Shown here: one piece after another, positions 55,578-64,000 of the stretch
Position numbering within the stretch: the stretch's first letter is position 1
Layout: the number at the start of each line of letters is the position of its first letter
Source: Nelumbo lutea
Lineage: Eukaryota > Streptophyta > Magnoliopsida > Proteales > Nelumbonaceae
Direction: 5' to 3'
Length of the DNA stretch: 64,000 nt
Assembly (NCBI GenBank): GCA_022828595.1
Contig: JAKGHH010000001.1
Span: 69,374,401 to 69,438,400, forward strand
Position numbers and translations under genes: made by a program
Notes under the pieces: generated by a model
Told to the model about the DNA's origin: nothing
The model's input: the letters and a program-made list of their open reading frames with translations, nothing else
Databases searched by the model: none

Positions 55578-58108
55578 TCTTCAGTAAGTAAAGCTTATAT
55601 AAAAGACGACAAGAATGTTGCTTTCAAAATCACCCTTCGCACCACCAAAGCCTCGATACCCATAATAGGCTCATTGCTGAGTGAACCGACGTGTTATGCG
55701 TGGAGAGACCAATTGGCAGCCCAGGCAGTCCAAAAGTTTCTCTTCAAAAGAAGCCGTGGCAAGAAAAAAACGCAACTATACCAAACAATGGAATTATTTG
55801 GCATGTTTTGATTGGCCAGTGTAGCCTATTGCTACACTGATGCAGTAGTTAGAGTATTCATTGTTTGCCACGTGCAACAACGATGTGGCCAGTTTACTTT
55901 TGTTATTGTCCATCAAATCAGACGTGACCACTTGGATGTGGCCACGTCTTTTACTCTTTCTCGTTTCAGGCACCCCCTTCAAATTTCAGTGTGCCCGAAT
56001 CTTATACGGAAACGGGAAGCCAGACGATATTCAGCCAATCATGATGTGCCACGGGAGCTAAATGCTTGGGTCAGTGGTTGGCCCAGTAATTTAATTACGA
56101 ATAGAACTGTAGATGATTAGAACTCGTGAACGAGTGATACTAACAGCTTTGTCTGAACGATGATTCCAACCCTTGCCACAAAGCGCAACTGTTTGGATGT
56201 GCCGAGATTTACAGCCCAACCTTTCGATTTCTCTAATCATATTTTACATGCAATTGCAAGGTATGAGAAATTGCTGTTGTTCCTCCTCTTCCCGATCTCC
56301 CTCCATCTCTCGTTTCTGCTTGCTTTATAGGAAGAAAGAAATAGATCTCTGAGATCAGTGCTAAAATGATCTCGAGGAGTTATAGTTGTTACCATTAAAT
56401 ATGACAAGACCTTCAGAGGAAATAAATGGATTCAAACTTACTAACGCTTGACTGGTTTTATGTTAGGTGCAGAAAATGGGTCAGAATTAATAGTTCTGCG
56501 TCTGCCCTGTTGATAGAGGTGCAGGAAAGGTCGACATAATTAATTTGCTGGTTTCCGCTAAAGGGTTTTGTTTGATATACTGGAAGGTTGCAGAAAATTT
56601 CTTTCTTGTTGATTCGTTTCAGTAACCTTGCAAAAAGGAGTCGACAATCCGAAGATTTCTACCAACTTGGGGTAATAGCAGGAAATAAATACATATTGCA
56701 AACCTCACCTATATCTAAAGATTGCTTTGGTTGATGAAGAAAAAAAATTACATGGCCTTTTGAAGAGCTTCAGAAGTAGAGGAACCCTTCCTTTAAAGGA
56801 AAACACATTTCCGTTAATGGATTTGCATTGAGTTGCAGAAAATGGGTAAAATAAATGGCTTTGTGGATGATGGGTCTTATACCCATCCTTGTCGAAGCTC
56901 GCCGAGAGTGAAGATGATGGTTTTCTTGGAGTTGCAGATTCAAAGAAAATAATCTTTCCCGTTGATGGATTTTTCATGCAATTTGGAGGGAAAGTGCCAT
57001 GTGGTGAGCTCAGACGTTTGCACATGGCTTCTCCGATTTCTAAGCTGCGAGGCTGCATACTGATACAAGAAAACCAAGGTTTGGGTTTTTCAAGGCAATC
57101 AGTTGCAGAGAAAAACCCTGATTGGCTTTGAACAAAACAAAAATCCGGTTTTTTAAGAGCAAGGGGAACTGTGTATGGAAAAATAGCCCGGTAATTTTAG
57201 TTCAGACCTCAACTTACTTCCTTTTTGAAGCCAGGTCAGTTACATCTGTCCCCCCGAATATCCAAGAAAAGACCTCTTCTGAGATGTAAATCCATTTTTT
57301 TTCTTCTTATTGTTGATGCTTATACTCATTGATGACATCTGTTGATCTGTGGTTCTCGTTCTTTTCTTTGACAGGCTGCTTCTTTTACAAAACAACAGAA
57401 GGCTCAAAACCCATATAGCTTCTACTCTCTTGCATTTGCTTCCTTTGATATCATACTTGTGTAAGAAAAGCGGCTTCTATTGGAGGTTCTTTGGGGGTAA
57501 AAGGATTGAGGGTTTAGAACCGCTTTCTGCTATTCACGTTCCTTCAGATACCCATTATCTGCTTAGAATTCGACGAAAATCCGTCGGTATCCTTTTCCCT
57601 TCACATTCTGTCTTTTAGCTTTGTTTGCTTTACATGAGTAGCAAAGAGATTGTTACTGAAATTGCATCTCTGAAACGATTCGTCAGCTTTCCTTCTCTGT
57701 CTCTCTCCTTTTTCTTTTTTTCAGATACCCATTAGTCTCGCTTGCAGTTTAGTTTCCTAATCCAACAGAAACTCACCCTGTTATTTCGCTGTCTTATATT
57801 CGTGATATTTGATAACAGGTGAAAGTGAAATTTGTTTTCTTCTCTTCCTATCTTTTCAGCTATTTGGGGGTGACAATATGGCCTCTTTTCCTTCCCAGTA
57901 GTCATTTTCATAATATCTGAGCAAGAAATAAAGAGGTTTGACAGAAATGGTTTGCTTATCTCTTCCTCTCTCTTCACCTATGTGATGGGGATTTTTGCAT
58001 CTTTTCGGCAACCAGTTATTCTTGTTTCAGATCTCCTCTCCTAGTCCAACAGAAGGTGTTCATTAATTTCTTCCCCTCTTTAAGTGAATCTGGGTGATTT
58101 TTTTTCCA
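55578..58108. other. Upstream region and 5' UTR of the membrane-protein gene
   Basis: No other gene is convincing. CT-rich tracts at 56270-56330, 57690-57720 and 58030-58075 look like plant 5' UTR/intron sequence, and TGTTTCAG at about 58030 is a good acceptor. A transcript spliced in its 5' UTR is likely, but the first exon cannot be fixed by eye. Frames such as 56705-57131 on both strands carry no known domain. Confidence 0.35.
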
Positions 58109-58840
58109 ATGACAATGACAAAATTAATCCATAACCGAACTACTTCCCCTTTGTGCATCTTCACTCACCCTCTCGTCCGCGTTACAGTTCTCGTATTTTT
58201 TATCCTTTCTGGTGTTTTAAGTTCTGGTATTACTTCAATGCTTCTTACTTTTATCCTTTTGATTTTATCCACGCTCGTCTTCCCTTTCACAAAGCAAAAA
58301 TCGGTATTTGTGGAGAGCCCAGTGAAAAATGAGGTTCTTAGCTCTGACGGGGAAAACCAGGAGGGAAGAGAGGATGTGCTACCAGAACGACACCAAGAAA
58401 TCAAGGTTGTTCCGCAAGAAATAGAAACCCAGGATTGGAGCGGAATGGCTGAGCTTCATGACCATGTCATCCGGTCGCCGGATTTTCTGTTGGAGAGTGA
58501 AAGCATAGATCACTCATCCACGAGTGGAGAGTCAGAGGTTGACTGGTCGTCTCCCAGCAACATGGGACAGATTCCGGGATGCTCTGATGATTCGATTTCA
58601 GACGATGATAGTCTTATTGAGATTGAGCTCCCTGACGGCCATTATGTTGGCCCGAAAGAAGAACCGAAGTTGAGACAGACGTTTAATTTGCCAGAATTCT
58701 TGCCGGAGTCAGTTTTCCGACAACAGGGCCTAATGGAGCTCCTAGCAGAGATCAATGATATCTATGAAGAAGAAAACTTGATAGAGATCGACATCTCCAT
58801 GGGTTCCATTAAAGATTCAAGGTTAGAGATCGAAGCTTGA
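58109..58840 (+). CDS. Plant membrane-anchored acidic protein of unknown function
   Basis: A single open coding exon of 243 codons from ATG 58109; the frame can be read upstream from GTG 58094, but no ATG precedes 58109. Residues about 20-62 hold two hydrophobic segments (VRVTVLVFFILSGVLSSGI and SMLLTFILLILSTLVFPF) separated by a short polar gap, so the protein is probably membrane-anchored by a hairpin or one long span. The rest is strongly acidic, with many Ser/Asp/Glu runs, and contains two related motifs: SLIEIELPDG (about residue 173) and NLIEIDISMGSIKDSRLEIE (last 20 residues). I recall the C-terminal LIEIDISMGSIK motif from conserved, uncharacterised plant proteins. No frameshift or internal stop is seen. 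Function not assigned. Confidence 0.72.
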   Translation: MTMTKLIHNRTTSPLCIFTHPLVRVTVLVFFILSGVLSSGITSMLLTFILLILSTLVFPFTKQKSVFVESPVKNEVLSSDGENQEGREDVLPERHQEIKVVPQEIETQDWSGMAELHDHVIRSPDFLLESESIDHSSTSGESEVDWSSPSNMGQIPGCSDDSISDDDSLIEIELPDGHYVGPKEEPKLRQTFNLPEFLPESVFRQQGLMELLAEINDIYEEENLIEIDISMGSIKDSRLEIEA

Positions 58841-59844
58841 TTTGCAAGCGTTTTCTAAGCTGCTTTGGTCTTCCATTTTGGGTTAGGGTTAGAGATCTTT
58901 AGCGTTTGATCTTTCTTGGTTGCTGCTATAATGCTCTCTGTAATTCATCCTTTTTTTTTATTGAATTTGCTTTATCACAAATACAGGCCTTGGATACTGA
59001 TTAAAGCGTTTGTACCATCTTTTTTCTTCTTTGAAATATACATCCAAAGTGTTAAAGACTTGAAGCTGATCAACTTTATAACGTGTCTGTAATACCACAT
59101 TAAATATTAAAAGTAGAAAGTATCAAGATGTTTGTAGAAAAGACGAAGTCATGAGATGCTGATGTTCAACATCAACTTGCATTTTCTTTTCTCTTAAATA
59201 TACTTTAGATATGGTGGAATGCCGTGTCCTGACCACAGATCATTCAAGCTTGAAAAAGGGTTTTTCAAATAAATAAACAATTTAATACTGCCATTAGAAT
59301 CAATTGTGATTTGTGATGCATTAGTGAGCCATGATGGCCATGGAGAAGCAGCTACAGAGGGTAGGGAGAGGAAGAGATAGATCGATCATCTTGGTAGAAT
59401 TTTGGAGCAGGTGAGGTTATGATTTATGAAATTCTTAGGCATATTACCCATTGACATAGCAGTAGCAGTAGCAACGAGGACCCCCCTCAAGGCCTCAACT
59501 GAATCAAAGTTCAAACTCTTTTAAGTTTTAACTCAATCACCCTGCAAATTAATGATCGATTGGGAGACTACTCATTGTTGCGTAGCTACTAAAAAGTTGC
59601 TCTCCAATCTCAGATTGAGTACTACCGAGTGACTTTCTTAGTCGAGTACCACCGTGCATGTGGTCATATTCCTAAGGTATTAATAATGCTTGTGCCCGAT
59701 GCAAGTGCGCTGTCCACCCCCTCCAACGCATTTTTATTTGTAGGTTCTCAAAATATATGGGGCATGATTTGGCATAGTTTCCAAAAGCAACAAAAATAAA
59801 TAAATAAATAAATAAAACAAAGAAACACGATTGCCTCTGAGTTC
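58841..59844. other. 3' UTR and spacer
   Basis: Likely 3' UTR to about 59000 (ATAATGCTCT, then TTTTTTTTATTGAAT near 58950). Then AT-rich spacer with an (AAAT)n run at about 59795-59818. No other gene. Confidence 0.4.
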
Positions 59845-60095
59845 GTTTGGTTTGCAATCAGAATCCGAATCAAAATTCTCAGTCTGTTTTGTTCGGTTAG
59901 AAATGGAAATGAAAATTAGAATCAGCAGGAATAGGATTTCATTCCTAAGGGAGGGGCAGGAAATAGTGATGGGAGAATGTTATTCCAACAGAAAGGGAAA
60001 TGGGTTTTAATTCCACCCAACCAAACAATTGGAATCAGAATAACATTTCCATTCTGATTCCAAACCCCTATTCCCGCGAACTAAAAGGGGCCTTA
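59845..60095. repeat. MITE of the GGAAT/ATTCC family, copy 2
   Basis: GTTCGTTTGGTTTGCAATCAGAATCC...CCAAACCCCTATTCCCGCGAAC. Matches the copy at 14012-14310 over most of its length. Ends approximate. Confidence 0.6.
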
Positions 60096-60338
60096 AATGC
60101 TATCAATCAATTACTCTGAAATTTGTGCAGGCTAAAAATCAAAATGCAATAGCTTAACTCTGAAATAAATATAGCTAATTATAACATCGATGGTTTCCGA
60201 TGTCTTAATTGTTTTTGAGGATGAAAAATAAACCATTGTTAATCTTTTGTTGGTGGAGTCTTTTGGTCCATCGTGCTTGCTTCATGCTCATGTACTATAT
60301 TAGTTAGAATGATTAGACTTCACCACTGGAATGGTACC

Positions 60339-60881
60339 TGATGAATAGAAATCTTACGGCTCTCACGTGGTAGATGACTCGGATGTTGAATCGGATATTT
60401 ACCCTATCAGTGGCTGAGCTGAATTGGGTTGAGATAAGGTTGGTCAAGCTATGTGATTTTGCAAGAGAAAGAGTTAGTGTATGCGCTACTTTTACCTAGG
60501 GTGGGCACTCCGATGCTTAAGTCAACAAAGAGTTCTTAGAAGTTCTAAAGATATTAGAGAGTGTCAGAACTTAATCGTGCATACCTCTTCAGGTAGAAAT
60601 GAGACATTTATATAGGTGTGAGTGGTCAAAGACCTCTTGTAACGGGTCCTAGGTAAGGTTCGTCCGGTTGGCTCTTATGCGTGTGATGTGGGTAGGCAGG
60701 CCCAACGGTAGACTTATTAATAATCTGGAGGTAGGTCGCCCCTTACTCGGAGGTCCTTTAGGTTGGCCCCACAAGGAGCTACCCGCCAACCTGCCGAGGT
60801 GATATGCTTACTTAGTGTCGAGGAGTCACTTGAAAGCCACATGTCTTGATGTCATTTGGAGGACCAAATTACCCCTCATCA
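60339..60881 (-). repeat. 3' LTR of the right-edge Tat element (543 bp)
   Basis: Plus strand TGATGAATAGAAATC...CCCCTCATCA. Contains CTCTCACGTGGTAGATGACTCGG and TCATTTGGAGGACCAAAT, shared in part with the LTR at 23245-23956. The word CCTAGGGTGGGCACTCCGATGCTTAAG is common to both LTRs. Confidence 0.78.
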
Positions 60882-61199
60882 ATTGGCCCCACTCCTGAGT
60901 CAACATCAGCATGATAAAAGGAGTAGCTCTCAATATGGTAATTGGTCTGGTTGGTTCATAGGTTGTTCAGATCGTTCCCCTGATCTAGTTCAAGATTAGG
61001 TAGAACTACGACAAAATTCAAATTTTAAAATTTTGAAAGGGGCACACTAAATGGGCGTGCGAAGTTCAAAATTCAAATAGCCTGCGCACGACAGTGCCTT
61101 CTCAACCGTTGATTCACCAGCAGCGCACCTCAATCGTTGATTTTTCTTCCCAACAGACTATAAATAGGGGGTCCCACTTACACTGTTTTTGAAACTTTC

Positions 61200-63017
61200 A
61201 CTAAAGGAGAGCGTGACTGGTCAAAGGAGAGCTCTATCGAGGTGTTGCTACTTGTTCACCTATCGGAGTTTGTTCGTCATTGGTGTCGGGCTTCTGTTTC
61301 CCATCAATTGGTGAGTCACTTCCTTTATAGCTATGTCTTTTGGTCCTTCTAAGGGTAGAGCGTTGAACTTTAGGTGGGTGAGAGGGGAGAGCTCATCATG
61401 AGACTAGGAGGGTTCTCAGGCCGAGACCTCAATGTCTCAGCCAGAGGTGAAGGTGGAGGCCCAAGAGGAGGAATCCCTGTTCGGTCATTCCAAACTAACT
61501 GGTGAGCGTATAGTTGAGTTGTATACCATATACCAAATACCCATTGAGTTCAATTGCATCCAGCCCGACCCTGATCACTTCCCATGGACTCACGACCAAG
61601 ACGAGGTCTATGTTTAGGTCAGCTCCACCCTAATGTGGTTCAAACACTAGTAGGGTTGATTTCCTTGTGTCATCATCACAATTTTCCTTTAGACTTAGAT
61701 TTTTTTCTGAGTTGTGTCATGAAGAAAGTCCCCCACGTACCCTATTGTTTTTACCTTCCTTTCTATCGTGGCTACAAGCTGTTAGACGGCTTTCCCTCAA
61801 AGGTTAAAGATTGGAAGAACATATACTTCTTCCTTTCTCATAGTACCAGTTGGAACAAGGACACTGTATGGCAGAGAGATTGCCAGAAATTCAGCGTAGA
61901 GTTTGATATAGAGTTGCGACTTGAGGTTCAATGCCTCACACGCCGGAAGTTTCAAGTAGAAAACTTTTTTGGCCAAGTATATGCTTATACAGGCTTCCTT
62001 GAGCCAAGTAGGTAGGTCGGCTAACACTCCCTCTATATTTTGCTTTTGGAATTTAATTTTAACTCAACTAGCATCTCCTTGTCTTTTTCAGATATGGCGA
62101 GCACAGAATCACTTCTGACAACATCAAAGGAGAAGGCATCTAGGAAGAAGAGGAGGGTTGAGTGCCATTTGCTCTGAATGTCATCGACCATGAGGGAGGC
62201 AGCGACCCTATGAGCACTGATCAGGTCCCTATGGATCCTGCCACCTCTCAATTTCAGGTTAGCCAAGAGGAACGTTCTATCGATCCTTACCCTTTTGACA
62301 TACCTCGCTTCATCTTGAACATCAACGTATCTTTGCTTGACCACCTTAACGATCCTCAGGTGGATCTTTGGATGGGAAGAGGTATGCTCCTGCATCCTCC
62401 AGGTTCACTTCTTTGCTTTCTGAAGCTTCTATTCTCTTGTTTTGAGACCCTTGTACTAACTGTATTTTTTCTTCTTCTGGTAGGCAAACACTATGGGCCA
62501 GGTTCTCCTAGATCAAGTCACCTCGGGCTGGAGAGAGAATAGCGAGCTACAAGCAAACATTGATGCTCTATAGTCGAAGATGCAGGGGATTCATCTCAGC
62601 ATTGAAGAAGATCGCCAACGATTCATCTAGCTGAGGGGTGAGATGTAGTGTGAGTTGAACAAAGCCAGGGAGACCATCACTACCCAAGAATGCCAATTGG
62701 AGGAGAGGCAAACAAAATATACCGAAGATATCCATTGGGCCGAGATTGTAGCAATTGGGCATTTCTATCATTCCCCCAAGTATGCCCAGGAGAAGGTCGA
62801 TAATGCAATCCCCGCAATGAAAAGGGGATTTAACCTTTGTCGCCGCTGCTTGAAGACTTTGCACCCTGACTTTGACTTTGGCACTTTGTTTGCCAATGAC
62901 GTGCTAGACAAACTTGCTGTACAAGTTGATCGGGAGCCTTTGACTCCTGATAAAGAAAAGGAGGTAGTCGATAGAGAAGAGTGCGGAGGGGAAGATTATG
63001 TCAACAATGAGCTGTAG
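61200..63017 (+). pseudogene. Antisense ORF of the right-edge Tat element (Transposase_28-like)
   Basis: Runs against the element. Parts on the plus strand: SQPEVKVEAQEEESLFGHSK (61432 on), LGQLHPNVVQTLVGLISLCH, FPLDLDFFLSCVMKKVPHVP, GYKLLDGFPSKVKDWKNIYF (to 61850) and, near the C-terminus, a basic-acidic coiled coil (ARETITTQECQLEERQTKYT) ending about 63017. Frame jumps sit next to GT/AG pairs (near 62032/62094 and 62380/62484), so real introns are possible. The KLL..FPSKV..WK..YFFL block matches the ORF at 24300. Domain name from memory; function unknown. Confidence 0.62.
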
Positions 63018-63554
63018 GGTGGTGGTGACAAGTAGGTTGGTCGTGATGTCTGGTGTCCTTTTTTATGATGTTTCTGGGAGCTTGCGTTCTCTTGTAAGAT
63101 GTTTCTCGGGGACTGCATGCTCCATTTACAGACTTTACTATTTGAGGGTTCAACTCTTTTCCTTTATGTATCTACTCTGTCATCTTAATGAAGTTTGCTT
63201 TAATATATGATGCCCTTTCCATCTAACTAAGGCATTGTGTCACATGAGCTATTTTTGACCGATGTATATATAGGAGTGGTTTGGCTTAAGGGTCATAGAG
63301 CCAAAAAGGCAATTAGGGACTCCCCTCAAATATTACTTGGCCAAGCTACTGGGAAGTTGGCCTAGGTGCTTTAGTGTTGAAAGCGATTTGGCATCACTTA
63401 GGCTTCTTTTGGTCGAGCCACTAAGAAGTCGGCCTAGGTGCCTCAGTGCTAAAAAGCGATTTGGCATCCCTTAGGTTTCTTTTTCATACTTAGTGAAATT
63501 TCACAAATTTGCAAACGTAACTCAGAACACTTCTTTTCACAGAGAGTATCTACT
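63018..63554. other. Spacer between antisense ORF and pol end
   Basis: Contains direct repeats of GGCCTAGGTGC(T/C)TCAGTG (63361, 63433) and GCGATTTGGCATC (63382, 63457). No coding frame of note. Confidence 0.5.
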
Positions 63555-64000
63555 TAAGTTGTCTATATTCCATGTGCGGGGTTACCAGCTTCCTCTCCAA
63601 TGTTTCGAGATCATATGCGTTTTCACCAATTACTCTAAAGACTCTATAAGGGCCTTCCCAATTCGGACCTACCTTTCCTACACCAGGCTTAGGCACCATA
63701 ACCTTCCTGATTACTACGTCCAAATGTAGGCAAGATCACAAACTTATTCTATCAAATCAAGGTTGGTCTGTAGATCATCCTCATTGGTTTTTTCGTCACA
63801 AGTTTGGGATTGTAAGGTTAGCACTTTGATTTCCTTTGGGATCAGAACTTCAATTTCGTATGTCAGGTTGAAAGGTGTTTCACCGGTTGCCGTCTTGAAA
63901 GTTGTTTGGTAGGTCCATAACATGCTGGGCCACTCGTCCACCCACAAACCTTTGGCTTGGGAAAGCCTTAAGGTCGCGGAGTATCCCCTGTTTGTTACCT
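63555..64000 (-). pseudogene. Gypsy integrase C-terminal region
   Basis: Minus strand, right to left: RLSQAKGLWVDEWPSMLWTY, QTTFKTATGETPFNLTYEIE (63744-63947), a stop, and finally KVGPNWEGPYRVFRVIGENA and LETLERKLVTP (63590-63690). This is the late integrase core and the C-terminal tail of Tat pol. The frame breaks between these pieces show decay. It would join cDNA to the host chromosome. Confidence 0.82.

Larger units (their letters stand above)
60339..64000 (-). mobile_element. Tat-lineage Ty3/gypsy element, 3' part, cut by window edge
   Basis: Minus strand. The 3' LTR is at 60339-60881, followed by a polypurine-like tract (plus strand TTGGCCCCACTCC, 60882 on). Then come a plus-strand antisense ORF (61200-63017) and the C-terminal end of integrase on the minus strand (63555-64000). 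It has the same layout as 23245-26420 but is not truncated here. The rest of pol, gag and the 5' LTR should follow beyond 64000. Confidence 0.82.

Noticed and set aside
56705..57131. Opposite-strand frames of 117 and 80 codons upstream of the membrane-protein gene
   Set aside because: They overlap each other, lack domains and lie where 5' UTR or promoter sequence is expected.
58165..58404. Minus-strand frame inside the membrane-protein gene
   Set aside because: A shadow of the plus-strand coding exon, which is longer and has a gene-like composition and conserved C-terminus.

Overview
The window is nuclear DNA from a flowering plant. It has spliced plant genes (an SnRK1 beta subunit and a mitochondrial acyl carrier protein) sitting in a sea of L1- and RTE-type LINEs, Tat-type Ty3/gypsy elements, a gypsy gag deletion derivative, and many MITEs. 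It is AT-rich and mostly intergenic. Long, transposon-filled spacers fit a woody angiosperm with a medium to large genome. The sequence alone does not let me name the family or species.

Only three host genes are convincing. (1) On the minus strand at 892-2757 are the first three coding exons of a KINbeta2-type SnRK1 beta subunit; its C-terminal exons lie off the left edge. (2) On the plus strand at 36455-37120 is a complete two-exon mitochondrial acyl carrier protein. (3) On the plus strand at 58109-58840 is a single coding exon for a plant membrane-anchored acidic protein of unknown function.

Layout. 1-4.6 kb: KINbeta2 and its upstream flank. 4.6-10.35 kb: a nearly full-length, decayed L1-type LINE (minus). 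10.9-15.5 kb: small repeats, a hAT-like MITE with an internal microsatellite, and a LINE 3' fragment. 15.49-19.66 kb: a TAA-flanked MITE split by a 3.8-kb non-autonomous LTR element with a perfect 5-bp target duplication. 19.9-23.2 kb: more MITEs. 23.2-26.7 kb: the 3' half of a Tat gypsy element fused to a copia gag fragment. 31.7-36.0 kb: a solo LTR followed by fragments of three L1 LINEs and one RTE LINE. 36.4-37.1 kb: mitochondrial ACP. 38.5-39.7 kb: a Pack-MULE-like element carrying a captured piece of an INDETERMINATE-domain zinc-finger gene. 40.3-47.2 kb: MITEs, a second solo LTR and a Mutator-like fold-back. 47.5-51.7 kb: a gag-only Tat-like element. 51.8-52.7 kb: a large MITE. 52.9-55.0 kb: a gag-only gypsy deletion derivative with exact ends. 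55.2-58.8 kb: a MITE and the third gene. 60.3-64.0 kb: the 3' end of a second Tat gypsy element running off the right edge.

The host genes do not form a pathway together. What ties the window together is transposon history: nested insertion, solo-LTR formation, internal deletion, element fusion and gene-fragment capture, several of them dated by target-site duplications that can be read directly. I saw no tRNA, rRNA, CRISPR or bacterial-type operon.
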